Of a stretch of 64,000 nt of DNA, positions 31,888 to 63,229 are shown in pieces. The stretch comes from Liopterus haemorrhoidalis (Eukaryota > Arthropoda > Insecta > Coleoptera > Dytiscidae). A program made the position numbers and the translations under genes. Where the stretch lies: assembly GCA_963971575.1 (NCBI GenBank), contig OZ020623.1, positions 17,734,980 to 17,798,979 of the forward strand, read 5' to 3'. The notes beneath the pieces were generated by a model, which was given only the letters and a program-made list of their open reading frames with translations, made no database searches and was not told the origin of the DNA. Position 1 is the first letter of the stretch; each line of letters starts with the position of its first letter.

Positions 31888-33536
31888 CAGTGTTTCTCAA
31901 CTGAAAACGTACCGCGGACCAGTAAAATATTTAATTTTCTACCGCGGACCTGTAATTTTTTTCGATTTGTATCGTGGACCCCTAAAATATGTGTACTATT
32001 AAGCAAATTGTATATGTAAACGCTACATATATCTTAGTAATAAAAAATTTTACGTGAATGACGTGGTTTTGTAGGTTTCACTGACTAAATAGTGAATGAT
32101 GATTATTAGAAGGCCAAACGATGAATGCCTGTCACTACATAACACAATTACGAAGTATCAAAGTGTTGGTTTTAAATCCTTTAAATCAAATAGGCACGAC
32201 AAGAAGGTTGCAGTTAGATTTTTTCTACCGTGTATCATATATCTCTAATAATACCATAATATATATTTTAATGCACTTTTTTTTTTTGTATAATTGCAAA
32301 AATATCATCCAATTCCAGAACACTGCAGGTGATCTTTTGTCACGCAAGAGCATAACGCCTACAGAGACATTGTTTACATTGCGACTATATGAAAAACTAA
32401 CAGATTCTCTGCTAGAAATTGAATCCCAGCAACCAGCCAGTTATTTACTTAGTTTCCTATTCGATATTTCCAAAATAAATTTACGTACCTCTTCTCTACC
32501 CATAACAAAATGTATCTATGTATATACAAATATATATTTTTTAATTTTAGCTAATATATCAAACGAAAATCTTAATACTTGGCAGAATTTAGTCAAAATG
32601 AAATGTATTTCAAAAATCAATTACCATTCCTCAGTCTGCACTTAAAGCGCTTCCATTTAATATCCCCACAATAAAATTTACATTAAAAAAAATAAATAAA
32701 AAATGTCAATAACACATAAACTGTAATATTTTCCAAAAACGAAATCGGATAAAAAATTCCTCTCGTACGTTTCCGGTTCATAGAAATATACATTGCTTAG
32801 AATTTTTTCAGATTTTTAATTTAACCCTTTTGGGTTAAAAGGTCCTGGGGGACACTGATTTTTTAGTACTTTTTTGGAAAAAATCGTATTAGAATAAAAA
32901 AATAAATAAATAAAAAACTACTTCCCGTTCCTTTATCTACGTCTTAAGAGCTTTCTTTTGATACCACACAATGAATTTTTTTTAAATGTTGACCTATTCC
33001 GGTTCCCATCAATGTACATTATTGATATTTTTTTCAGATTTTTAGTTTAATCCCTCTGGGAGATAGGGTGGGGGACACACGTTTTTTTCCATTATATTGA
33101 CAAAAACCAAAAAAAAAAGATTTTTCGAAAATAAAAATGTTTGTGCATCCACGCATTAAGAGGTTTCATTTGATGCCCCACTCAAAATTTACAAAAATAT
33201 ATTTATTTTTCCATTAAATACATATTTGTTTATATTTAACCCGCGCTGTATTTTTTGAACTCTCTATAGTTTTCCTATATGTGGATCAAAAAGTTGTACA
33301 AGTATCCCAAATTTCAACTTTCTTTAGCCGTTTGGCTACAGTTTATACAGTACAGACAGACAGACACATGAGTCATGTTATAAGGGTTTTTGGTGGTGAT
33401 ACCTACAAAACCTTAAAAATCATTGAAAAATGAACAAAATACACGGAAAATGAACAAAAAATCTCAAAAATAATAATTTATAAGCCTTTCGCGGACCACT
33501 AAAATTTTGCTAAGGACCACCGGTTGAGATACACTA
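31888..33536. mobile_element. hAT-like element, 1.65 kb, with nested family A copy
   Basis: Ends CAGTGTTTCTCAACTG and CGGTTGAGATACACTA are flanked by exact CTCTAGAC duplications. Both ends carry CGCGGACCA words. The right half holds an inverted diverged family A copy. A 174-codon plus frame (32121-32645) has no recognisable domain, and I do not call it a gene. Confidence 0.75.
32690..33425 (-). mobile_element. Old diverged family A copy (A7), inverted
   Basis: Near its left end (33400-33230 on the minus strand) are TTTTTAAGGTTTTGTAGGTA, a short GTCTGTCTGT tract and GTAGCCAAACGGCTAAAG. Diverged core repeats follow. It appears partly duplicated internally (two copies of the TTTAATTTAACCC segment). 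Confidence 0.55.
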
Positions 33537-33544
33537 CTCTAGAC

Positions 33545-33861
33545 CATATATGTTTACACGCCTATCTAGAAAAAAAGTCTGGCTTCTGAACCCCCTAAAA
33601 AAAAGAATCTGGATCCTCCCCAAACATTTTAGTTGCGAGCCTGACATAACTGTCGCCCCTGTGAAACAACTGAAAACAAAATTATAAGGAATAAAAATTA
33701 AAATCAATTTGTTCTTTAATTATTTATTTTTAAAATTACTGATTCTCGATAATGCAATTTATTAAAGATAAACAATATAATACCAACAGAGCTCATATTA
33801 TTTATCGATAAAAGAATATAATACAAAAGATAAACATACTTAAGCATTAATATTATAAGTT
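33545..33861. other. CDC37 3' flank
   Basis: The 3' UTR side of CDC37 contains AATAAA on the minus strand at about 33723-33728, a candidate polyadenylation signal about 135 bp past the stop. Nothing else is seen. Confidence 0.4.
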
Positions 33862-52132
<18,271 letters not shown>

Positions 52133-52435
52133 TACTGGTTCTTATAACAATAATTTTAAAATAATATTCCTTAAAACAAACAATATTTTTTTGGTTAAAC
52201 AGAAATACCGCTTTTGTTTGACACTTGGAAATGGGGTTGGAAATCTTTGATTCTTTTTTCGAGAAATTTCGTTTTTGCCAACTATTTAAAATTAAAAACT
52301 TGTCATAAAATAAGGTTAGAAGTTAAAAAACACGTGCGGTTTGATTTTGTGGTGATATGTTCTTGTTTATTTACAATATAACAAATTAAACTACGTAGAG
52401 AGAAATATATAAGTTTTTTTGTGATTTAACTCAAG
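52133..52435. promoter_or_regulatory. Probable bidirectional promoter of CDC37 and HEATR1
   Basis: The two start codons are 304 bp apart and divergent. The interval is free of recognisable transposons, unlike the rest of the window. No TATA box stands out. The promoter role is inferred from the arrangement only. Confidence 0.6.
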
Positions 52436-55400
52436 ATGACTACTAGTTTAGCAGCTCAGCTACAAAAATTAGCTGTACCACAAACAGCTTTACTGCAAAG
52501 GGATAAGAAACGTGCATCTTTATTATTTGATCCGAAAGAAGCTGCTTCTATCGATAGAGACACATTTTATGATATCGGAATAAGTGGTTTGAAAGAATTG
52601 ATAAACTTGAATACAGATTTTGCATTATTTGAAAATTCACTGTTCAGTAATGCTTCGAAACAGATCGAACGTGCAGTTGAGAGTTCCCAAATAAATACGA
52701 AATTAAACAAAAATGTACGTAAATTTTTAATGTTACTATCACCGTATTTCTTGTTAAAACCTGCTCATAGATCTTTAGAATGGTTGATTCATAGATTTTC
52801 TATTCATGAATACAATAAAGATGATTGTTTAAAACTTATACTTCCGTATCATGAGACAAATATTTTTGTAAAATTTCTACAAATTTTAAACATACGAAAT
52901 GAGAATAATCGTTGGCATTGGTTACGTCCTCTACAAAAAAATGGAATTCATCTTCCGAAGTTAACTTTATTTAACCACGCAGCAAGTAACGTTGGATTTT
53001 TACAGTTTATAAGTGAAATGATCTTGCAAGCTATTAAAGAAAATGGTTCAAAAGCCAATGGTTTGACGTCCATGTTTATGTTTTATTGCACAACAGTTGT
53101 AGGTGCTATTGAACACTCGTCAGAAATTACTGAACCGCAGATAACAGCTATTTTATCTGCGTTACTCCGTGGTTTATCATCACATGTTGCTGATTTTAAT
53201 GCAGCTTGTTACGTGATAGTAACACGTTTATTACAAAAATGTAATTTATCGCAAAATGTTTTAAATCAATTAGTTTTGAAAATGACTAATGGTAATAAAA
53301 CTCATTTACATTATGAAGCAGTGTTGACAACTGTTTTGCTTTATCAGTTGCAAGAAGATAATTATAAGACAATTTCGGAGAAATCGATGAATAATTTGTT
53401 GCATAATGAATGGTTTGCGACGACTTTGGGAAAATTAGCTTCGGAAGGTATCAATGTTTTGCCGTTGCTGGTTCCAATTTTCAAGCGATTGATGGAGGAT
53501 ATTCAGGGAAAGGAACAACAGAAATTGTTCGAAAGTTTGCTTTCAAATGTTCGATTCAGTGATGACAATGCTGATATTATTATTAGGTACGGCGATATAT
53601 TTAGAATTACTGTAATATCATAGCTAGATGATTAGAATAAGCGGTAGATTAGATACGGCAAAAATGTATATTGGAAAAGAAACTATACATCTCCATTACA
53701 TGGAATTAATAGCCTCCAAATTTATTAATATAAATATCTGCAAAAAAAAAATTCTGTCTATCTGAAATTCACACAAAAACAGCTGGACATATTTACATGT
53801 AATTTGGTATGATGATTGAGTAAAAACAGGATTCGAACAAGACTTTAAGTAATTTTAAAATTTTTATTCTAGGGGAGGTGTTTTGGGGTTAAAACTGTTT
53901 AAAATAAAATAATAATAATAATAAATTTATTAAAATACTTTAAATATCTCCTTTATTATTGACTTAATAGAAAAATATGTATAACAAAAATTGTTTATAG
54001 CAAAAAAACATTTTTTTTATTTCTATACATTTTTTCATTTAAGTGAATATTTGGGAAGTTATGGGGGCACGCCCTAAAACTAAAATCTTAAAATATCTCT
54101 ATCTGTTCAAATTGTTAAGTTGACAGTGATGAGTAACAAAGGACAGGTGTTCAGTGCCTATTTCTGTCGCTTTTTACTTCAGAAGGTAGTTTTAAAAGTT
54201 TGAATGACACCAAAAGTTTGAAAGTGTAGTGAGAAGTATAATGTTCTTCAGCCTCTTACACTTATTCCCTACAAAACCCTGAAATGTGTGAAAATTCACA
54301 CTTCACATAAATTTTTATTTAATTTTTAATAATATAATTTTAATTTTTTAGATCAATATTGGACCATTGTCCCTCCGCAGACTCAACCGACAAACTAACA
54401 GCAGAATGGTGCAGCAATCTCCTCAAACGGCTTGAAAGTCAATACCCCAACGCTTTCGACAAAGTAGTCCGTGGAGTAATTTCTAGCAAAGACTCTGAAA
54501 AACATCGTCAAGCTCTAAGTTCATACTTAAATTTTGTAATGTCAATATGTCATAAAGAAGGTAATATTAATATATTCGAAAAACTATATCATCCCAATCC
54601 AGAATTCCGAACAAAAGCAGTTAACTTTTTAGTTAAAAATTACCCAACGTTAACTGATAAGGAACGGGATTTATTTAAAGGTGCGATACAGGAAAGATTA
54701 TTAGACGATAACATGGAAGTAGTCAAAGCAGTTTTAAATTTAAAAAGAAAATATTTAAACCAAATGTTAGGTTCGGAGAATGTTATTAATTTACTTATTA
54801 AACTATTGAGTTATTGTCAAAAGAAAAATTGGCTCGAAGTTGCCAACTCTGTAATATCTCTAATTTGTAATATTCGAGTTGATTGTAACACTCGAATCTT
54901 CTTAGCGATACTGCCATTTTGTCTCCCGATTAATACTACAGAATTGTACGTAGCGACACAAATTTTACAAACAGAATTCGCGAAAATTTGTACAGTTTTA
55001 CAAAAAATGCAAAGTAAAGTACCAAAAGAAATAAATGCTGAATCATTTTCTTATGGCATCTTTCTTTCGATGTCTGAAAAAAATGCTCTTCCGGAATTAA
55101 ATTTATTGATCGACGCGTTAGAAAAAGTTAACGATAAAGACGTTATACATAAATATATATCAGCAATTTTACTGACACAAGCGTTACCTAAAAATTGTAC
55201 TCCGGAACAAAGTTTGCAGGTGTTAAAAATAATTTATTCATACATGAAAAATGAAGTTGTTACAGTCAATGATATTAAACATCCTGTACATAACTCTTGT
55301 ATCAAAACTGCTAGGGATGGTAAACTACCACTTCAAGGTATGTTGTGTTGTTTAGAAACAATTATAACAAAGACACAAAATATTAACGTACAAAATCAAT

Positions 55401-58400
55401 GGTTAAATTTAACGAAAGCAGATGATTCGATTAAGTTTTTAGTACAGTTTTTTATGATTTTAGTTAATGGTTGTAGTAATAAAAAAGAAGCACAATATTA
55501 TAGTAAAATATTAAAAATTTTCTGCGATAAATTTTTTCCGAACTTCAAAGATAAAGTTGAGTTTATGTCTAATTTTTTGGTGGCGCAAGATTTTGGAAAT
55601 TTACATATTACTGTTATTGAACAGTTACGAGTTGCGAAGATTTTAAACGTTATCATCGGAAAATCTAACGAATCAGTTAACTGGGGTTTAGATTTAGATT
55701 CGTGTATACTTGTACCGGCTATTTTGATCGGTTTGACAAATCCCGTTCATGAAATACGAACTGTATCTGTTGATATTTTAAGTAACGTAGCTAATGCTGT
55801 AAGTTTAAAAACATCGAAAACTTTTAAACCGTTACTTCAAAATTTGTTGGAAAGAAAAGAGGAATTGTTTCTTGATAACGAACAGTTAGCTTTGATTATG
55901 TTTAATATATTCGAAGATAATAAGGGAAAAGAGTTTAAAGATATACTAAATGCATTGTTTTATATTGCTAGTGATTTTAAAATTCCAGTACACGTTAGTT
56001 CTGGTTTATTAAAAACTTTAGCATATATAAATTCAAATGATATATTACAAATTACTTCGAAACGGGGGTATGAAATATTAAAAATAATCGATAACCAAGA
56101 AATTATAGTTGATATACATCAGTCGTATATTTTTTATAATATAATTTTACGTTTAACAGAACATACTGCGAGTTGTATAAAAATTAATACCCCAATTTGG
56201 GAAATGGTATCGTTAGCTTTAAAACAAGATATTGTCAGCTTAGAATACACTAAAAATAAAACAGCATGTCCTTCAATTTTAGTTTTAGAACAAATAACGA
56301 AAGAAGTTTTTGATAAATTTCAATTTGAAACTCAACACGCATTAGTAAAATTATTTGCTGAAGTTGTTACACAAGCTGAAAATCCAGAAGTTGTATCTGC
56401 TGTTAATAGAACTGTTAAAAAAATTAATCTTGATGCTAGATTAGTACAAGATGGTTTACAAGCAATGTTAGAAGTAAAATCTGAAAAAATTGACAATAAT
56501 CGTAAAAAAAGAAATTCTTTAATACCAACTATTGATATTTTAGATATGAAACAATGGATTCAAGGTGTTGCAATGTTAGAATTTATACAAGATAAAAAGA
56601 AAATTAAAAAATCAGGTTTATTACTTTCTAGTTTATTTGGAATTTTGAAAAAATGTTTAGATTTTGATGAACAAGCACCTTTAGAATATCCAAAACAACT
56701 AATACTTTCTGCCATTTTGCATTGTTGTATCAAAATGGAGTCAGAAAATGTCAAGGTCAACGACAGTACTTTTAATATGGGCTTAGTTGTGCAATGCGTA
56801 CGTGCAAGTCAAAACCCGCAGACGCATCATCATGCATTATTAGTTTTAGCCCATACTGCTTCTCTAATCCCGGAACAAGTTTTACATAATATAATGGCAA
56901 TTTTCACCTTCATGGGTTCGTCAGTATTAAGGCACGATGACGCTTATAGTTTCCAGATTATTTCTAAAATTATAGACACTGTTATACCTATTTTAGTTAA
57001 AGTTAAAACTTCTGATAATAATGAAACTGACAAAAATGTAGCTGGTGTTTTACGTGTTTTTGTTGATGTTATATTAGATGTACCAGAACATAGACGTATG
57101 AAATTATTTACAAAATTATTAACAACTTTAGGAGTAGAAAAATATTTATGGTTATTTTTATTATTAGTTTTTGAGTCTCATGTTTTGCACGGTAATGAAA
57201 AGAAACTAACAAAACACAAAGAAGTCACTCAAAGATTAGATGTAGCAACTGATATAGTTTTAGAATATCTTCCAGATGTTATTATAAATACTTCTATAAA
57301 ATTATTAGACAACCTCAAAAAACTACCCGATGAAAAAGATGAAAATTTACACATTGAAACATCTATTTTTAATATTAAAAACTACTCACCAAAACAATTT
57401 AGGCATTTTAAATATACATTAATTACATTTCTAGCAGGTTTGTTACAAAAAAAACAACTTGTAAATCAAATAGCTGTCATGAACAATGAAGAATCGTTAT
57501 CAATGGAATCTTTGTATAAAAATATGATAATTAATATTTTAACGTACATTCAATCAGTGTCTAAAATTGTAGATCGTAGTTCTGGAACACCGCAAGCTCA
57601 ATATTGGAAAGCTACATTACATCATAGTTATGAAATATTGGATAGTGTTAATGCGTTGTTAACGAAAGAAATGTTTCTTTTGGTTATACGTGGATTAGTT
57701 GTTCATAACCTACAAACTGTACGAAGAAAAGCTTTAGAAATTTTAAACACAAAACTACAACATCATCCTTTGTTTTTTTACAAAAACCCAACTGATTTAG
57801 AAATAATAGATACGGATGATTTGTTTGCACTTTTACCATCGTTGATTGATATTGTTAAGACAATTAAAAAAGATAACGAACCTGAACAAGAATTATTACA
57901 ACAAACAGCGTTGTTAACGTTAAAACTATTAGTTAAACTCTTAGCAGAAAATAATAAAGATAAATTTACACCGATTTTAGATTTTATTACAGATTTAATT
58001 AAATCTGACAAAGCGCAAGGTAATATTTTAGCTTCCGTTGTATTATGTTTAGCTGAATTAGTTGGTTATTTACGAGCTAATGCTATACCAGCTTTAGTCA
58101 AGTTTATGCCAGCTATTATTAAAGTTTTAAAACGACAAAAACATCAAGATTCTCCAAATATTTTATTAAATTGTTTAATAACAGCGATTCAACGAATTGT
58201 TGAAGTATTACCATTATTTTTAAGTCCGTATCTTGTGAAATTGTTATGTGAAATATCAATTTTATCGAGTAAATGGGATGATGAAAGTAATCAAAAAATT
58301 GGACCATTTTTAGGTAAACTTAAAATAATACGAACTAATATCGGGAATACTATTCCACCTCGAGTTTTAATACCTATTATAGGACAAACATATAACACGT

Positions 58401-59332
58401 TACTGAAAAACAGCAACTATAATTCTATTGGACCATTAATGAACGTATTATCAGAAAATTTAACGAATGTTCATGGTCAGGGTTTAAATAATTTACTATC
58501 TGAACTTACAACATTCTTTTTGACAGCTTTACAATTCCGAACTGATAATCCTGAGTCTGAATTAACAGAGATAAATATTGTAGAAGATCATGTAATAAAA
58601 ACTTTAACTGTTTTAGTGCTAAAATTATCAGAAACAACTTTCCGACCATTTTATTATAGACTCTACGATTGGGCAGTCCGCAGCGATACAAAGAACGAAA
58701 GAATTATAACATTTTATAGGTTAACGTATGGAATTGCGGAAAGTTTGAAAGGGTTATTTGTATTATTTGCTGGACATATTGTTAAGAATGCAGCAAGTAT
58801 TTTAGACGAATGTAATACATTAAAAGCAGAAAATTTATATTTTAATGATGATAATAAATGTATTATATTAATTGAAAGTGTATTAAAGACTTTAAAAACT
58901 GTATTTATGTATAATAATCAAAATTTTATTGATAAAGATCGGTTTGAAACATTAATGCAACCTTTAGTTGATCAATTAGAGAATAAACTCGGTGGATTTG
59001 ATATTTTATCGGTAAGATCGAACGAATTAGTTATACCAACAATAGCTCAATTTGCTATTTCTACCGGTGATGATACAATGTGGAAACAATTGAATTATCA
59101 AGTTTTATTGAAAACTAGACATGATTTACCAGCTGTTAGGTTGATAGGATTGCATTGTGTTTCTGCGGTTGCACAAAAAATTGGTGAAGATTTCTTACCA
59201 TTATTACCGGAGACTATACCTTTCTTGGCAGAATTACTTGAGGATGAGGATGAAATTGTTGAGAGTTCTTGTCAAAAGGTCGTTCAGGAACTTGAGAAAG
59301 TTTTAGGAGAACCTTTACAAAAATATTTTTAA
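52436..59332 (+). CDS. HEATR1: HEAT repeat-containing protein 1 (UTP10/BAP28 homologue)
   Basis: Two exons, 52436-53586 and 54352-59332, join in frame (ATTAG|GTACGG donor, TTTTTTAG|ATC acceptor) into 2043 residues; human HEATR1 is about 2140. In yeast and animals this nucleolar protein is a t-UTP component of the small-subunit processome. It binds nascent pre-rRNA and is needed for rDNA transcription and 18S processing. The start MTTSLAAQLQKLAVPQTALL and the early RASLLFDPKEAA are family hallmarks. Helical HEAT-type repeats run the whole length. Residues about 230-350 fit the U3snoRNP10 domain, and about 1760-1880 (ITFYRLTYGIAESLKGLF etc.) the BP28CT domain. The end (LEDEDEIVESSCQKVVQELE...LGEPLQKYF) is the usual C-terminus. 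No damage. The single intron is nearly all repeat. AATAAA signals are at 59679 and 59888. Confidence 0.96.
53640..54325 (+). mobile_element. Family C/A-like element filling the HEATR1 intron
   Basis: 53745-53900 has CTGTCTATCTGAAATTCACACAAAAACAGCTGGACATATTT (as at 2870-2930, shown here in part). 54270-54320 is the family A-type right end (ACAAAACCCTGAAATGTGTG, GAAAATTCACACTTCACATA). The intron is 765 bp, so this accounts for most of it. The right end stops about 30 bp before the acceptor. Confidence 0.55.
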
Positions 59333-59944
59333 AAATATTTACGTTAAAAAATTATTTAATACTTATATAGCGCATGCCTATCTAAAGGCGCCTACAGACG
59401 GTGTGAAGCACGCACGTATCGCATTACGCGTCAAAGGTATTTATGTCCGTTTGGCGAAAAAGTGTTCTTGTCTATAATGACCAATATAGAAGTATTAAAT
59501 ATATGACGAAAGGTACGATTTAGAGTGTTATCACTGCAAATTGTCTGCGCATTCGTTTACTGTAGAGGTAGAGGCTCGTTTTTAATATGCTATGGATACA
59601 AAGCATAAAAAATACACTACTCTCTTTGTTCTGTTTATTACAAGCAGATGTTTTGAAGGGTCAGACCCGCTTAACCCAAATAAAGGATAATAAAAAAAGG
59701 GTCAAACCCTTTGTTCCATCCTTATGCTATATGTTATGAGTTTATTATAAACGAGGCTTAAGACCTACTACGCACTGGTGACTGTTTAATCATTACCTTT
59801 GTAATTTTGGGTAAACGTATGGAGTTTAAATATGTTAATATTATATTAAGAATTAATTTGTACATTATGTATTATTAAAATCATGTTAATAAACTATCTT
59901 TATTATAAATTATGTAGATTTATTTATATACAAAACCTTAATCT
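59333..59944. other. HEATR1 3' UTR and intergenic
   Basis: Holds AATAAA at 59679-59684 and 59888-59893. No gene or repeat is recognised. Confidence 0.5.
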
Positions 59945-61052
59945 TTTTAGGGTTTTGTAGGTATGACCAAAAAACCCTTATACCGTCATTTTGTCGTCTG
60001 TCTGTTTGGTAAAAATTGTAGCCAAACGGCTAAACCTAGAGAGTTGAAATTTGGCATGCTTATACAACTCTTTGACCCGCACATAGGAAAAATACTAAAA
60101 CATATAAAAAACATATTCCCCAAAAATATAAACAAATACGTGCTCATCAAGTTTTTTTTTTTTTTTATTCCGATTAGGTTATCAAAGGAAAGCCCTTAGT
60201 ACGTGGATTATCGATCAAAATTTTATTTTTGCAAAATAAATTATTTTGATGTGATTTTTGCCAAAACTGTGCAAAAAAAATTGTCCCACACCCTGCAGCC
60301 CAGATGGTTTAAACTAAAATTCTGAAAAAATTCTAAGTAATGTACATTGGTGTGAACCGGAATAGTACAATAGGAATTTTTGTTCAGATTATGTTTTCGG
60401 AAAATAACGCATTTTTTGTGTTTTTTTGTTGACGATGTACAAAAGTTATTGTTATGTAACACACTATACTAGAAGGTGTATCCTGGTTCGCTTGCTACGC
60501 AGCAAACTAGGGTTTGCTCCCGGGCAGAGGAGACAATTTTATTTTTTGTTTTTTTTTTTCATTTTTATTTTGTTTAAATTATTTTGTCTAAATTCTAGTT
60601 ATATTTTGGCAAATGCTGCATTTAATTTTTAAGAGCGTAAATTTAATAACCCGTTGGAATTATTGGTATTATATTTTCATTCTATGTGTCATGTATACGA
60701 AACCAGGGGGGCGGAGCATATGACTTAAAACAACCAATGGAAGCCATAGGCGCAATTTTCAAAATCCTAATGAACCTTGCTATATAAAAAAAAGAATACT
60801 GCACATATTTATAAACCTAAATAATGGTATTAGGTATTCGAATTAAAATTAGCAAAACAATATTTTAGTATAAAATTTGTTTTCAAAGCTCTTAGATTAA
60901 CAGACGATAAATTATTTTAAAAATATCGTTCATTTTGCCGTGATTACTACAAAGCAAAATATGTCCTACACACTCAGCATGCCGCCTTCACTTATTATAT
61001 ACCTGTGAAACCCTGAAATGTGTGAAAATTCACACTTCACATCAATTTTTTA
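59945..61052 (+). mobile_element. Family A DINE-1/Helentron-like element (A5), long copy
   Basis: Left TTTTTAGGGTTTTGTAGGTA with only two or three GTCT units, the full core, a tRNA-like stretch at about 60450-60535 (box B-like GGTTTGCTCCC; box A poor) and the right palindrome (GTGTGAAAATTCACAC) at about 61020-61035. About 100 bp extra (60700-60800, GACTTAAAACAACCAATGGA...) is shared, inverted, with 40570-40660 in copy A4. Confidence 0.75.
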
Positions 61053-61261
61053 TTATACTGTTGGTTGTCACTAGAAGTTTGTCATATGGTAAGACGTGAA
61101 ACCGTTCAGACCTCTAAATTTAATACGTTGTTCGTTGTGACATGTTGACACTGTGTACATGTTGTTGACATTGTTTACGCACTGTTTACATGTATATGTA
61201 AACAACTGATGTTTACACGTAAACGCCCATCACTGCCCTTGAAGACACAAAATTTATAGAA

Positions 61262-61549
61262 ATGTTACCAAAAGCAATAGATTTTATACTTTCGGTCAAT
61301 GACATGAAAAAATTTAGTGAATATTTTTTCACAAATTATTATGAGAAGCCCAATCTTTGGGCTTGTACTTCGCTACTAAGGCAAAGAGCCAGAACAGTTC
61401 AAATTTTTCATGCTGAAATTTCAATGCCTGAACAGGATTTGAACGCTACGTCGGTCGGCATTCAAATCATTGCGCATCTGCAAGTTATTGCTTACATTGT
61501 TTCCATGAGTGTTTTGTTTACTTTGCAATTGTTTATATGTAAACAATGA
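61262..61549 (+). pseudogene. Possible MULE-like transposase fragment
   Basis: The frame starts DFILSVNDMKKFSEYFFTNY, then YEKPNLWACTS, resembling the 'F..Y....Y......WA' segment near the end of insect MULE-type transposases. The rest is unlike any family I know. Short TTGTTTACA words surround it. Weak call. Confidence 0.25.
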
Positions 61550-61627
61550 GGTAAATTTCACCATGTAATTTACGCGCCAATTACTGATAAATAACCATAA
61601 TTATGCAGTTTTTATTTTCTGGGTGCA

Positions 61628-62336
61628 GTGATGGGCGTTTACAAGTAAACTTTAATTGTTTACGTTTACGTGTAAACTTATGTAAACACTTGGTAAACTT
61701 GTCAACAATGTAAACAATGTAAACTTTGTAAACTGTCAAATAATGAGGTTAGTTTTAGTTATTTAATACGAATAATAGGGAGTTAATGAACAAGTATATT
61801 CAGTTCAAAACAATAAGTTTATTAAAAAAATGGTGGGAAGAAACCGAAGGAATATTTCTGAAGAACTAGGTTTTGTTTTAATTAAAGAAAATATAGGGCG
61901 TTATGCAAAATTTGCAATGAATCTTTTCGTTATTAAAAAATATAGGCTGATTTTCTTTAAGGGGAAATTTAATGTTTTGTTAATAAAATTGTTAGACTGA
62001 ATTTTTTAAAGAAAAAAGTTTTATTTTTCATATTCATATTTACTAATTTGTATATAACACCTGTATAATGATGCAAATTCGATTTTTATTAATATGTATA
62101 TTGGTTTGTCCTAATTTTATATACTTACTTTTTCATTTAAAATCGTTTCATTAAAATTTTATTATTTATAAAAATGTATTGAAAATGAGGTTCTGTAATT
62201 CAAAACAAGTGCGCATGTCTAAATCATTGTTTACATTATTTACGTTGTTTACAAGAGTTTTTGTGTTTACTTTACATCATTGTTTCCGCGTCAACAATGA
62301 GGTAACTTACATCATGTAACCTACGCGCCCATCACT
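61628..62336. mobile_element. hAT-like repeat, CAGTGATGGGCG ends
   Basis: CAGTGATGGGCGTTTACAAG at the left and ...CGCGCCCATCACTG at the right are inverted, with many GTAAAC/GTTTAC words inside. A related end (GTAAACGCCCATCACTG) lies at about 61220-61236. No clear 8-bp duplication. Non-coding. Confidence 0.55.
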
Positions 62337-62453
62337 GAATATACGCCACTGATTTTTATTAATCTATTTTTCTCTTATACCCATCTTCTTAATGATAAAA
62401 AAATTTGCTACGCCATTGTCTGTTTACATAAACAGTTATAGTTAAGTTAAGAA

Positions 62454-62882
62454 ATGAATTTACCTGATTCTGACAGTGAAGATGAACTTCCTCCAGGTTG
62501 GGATGAAAGAGTAACATCAGATGGGAGTGTATATTACGCCAAGTAAATACTTAATTAACTTTTAAGATATAAATATTAACCTAACCTAATTCTAGTCATC
62601 TTACTAAGAGTACCCAATGGACCCATCCAAGGACTGGGAAAAAGAAAAGAGTAACTGGAGAGTTACCTTTTGGTTGGGAGAAATGTGTTGATGAATCTAC
62701 TGGCAAAATATTATATGTTGACCATGAGAATAGACGGACAACTTACATAGATCCACGATTAGCATTTGCTGTTGAGGAAAAAGAACATCCGAATGATTTT
62801 AGACAAAAGTTTGATGGTTCAAGTACTGCTTTGCAAGTTTTGCATGGTCGAGATTTAAGCGGACAAGTTGCTATTATAACTG
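62454..62882 (+). CDS. WWOX: WW domain-containing oxidoreductase, first two exons (continues past window)
   Basis: Exons 62454-62542 and 62596-62882 join in frame (GCCAA|GTAAAT donor, TTCTAG|TCAT acceptor) and end on a further donor (ACTG|GTAAAC). Start [20 protein letters not shown]. The first WW domain (residues about 13-46) has Trp16 and Trp38. The basic GKKKRV linker matches the known nuclear-signal region. The second WW domain (about 54-87) has Tyr (TTYIDPR) instead of the second Trp, a known feature of [17 protein letters not shown] then begins the short-chain dehydrogenase domain at its nucleotide-binding strand. WWOX is a PPxY-binding adaptor and NAD(P)-dependent oxidoreductase linked to stress and metabolic control. 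The catalytic exons lie beyond 64000. Confidence 0.94.
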
Positions 62883-63229
62883 GTAAACAATATATTAAAT
62901 ATAGGGCTGCCTCTTTAAGTTTTTGTCCGGAAACTCTGGTTTTTACTAGTATTTAGATAATATATACACACAAGATTTGTCTTAAGATATTATCTAAATT
63001 CGCTTATAAAATAATAATATTACATTGAATAATCAATTAATCAATAGGAAAGCAGTCATAAGGGCTCGAGGAAGTTAAGTTTGTACTGATTTTTTTATTC
63101 TCTCTTTATATTTCTCTATATATTTATCTCATCTTCATTGTTATTAAGAAGTAATAACAGTGTCTCATTAAAAAAAAACATTTTTTTATTGGACTTTTAT
63201 TGTACCAAACATGTGTCCAAAAACTTTTG
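62883..63229. other. WWOX intron 2 start, nothing recognised
   Basis: AT-rich intronic sequence without repeat ends I can define. Confidence 0.4.

Noticed and set aside
32121..32645. 174-codon plus-strand frame
   Set aside because: It sits inside a non-autonomous hAT-like element, has no recognisable domain or coding-like composition, and has no neighbours supporting a gene.
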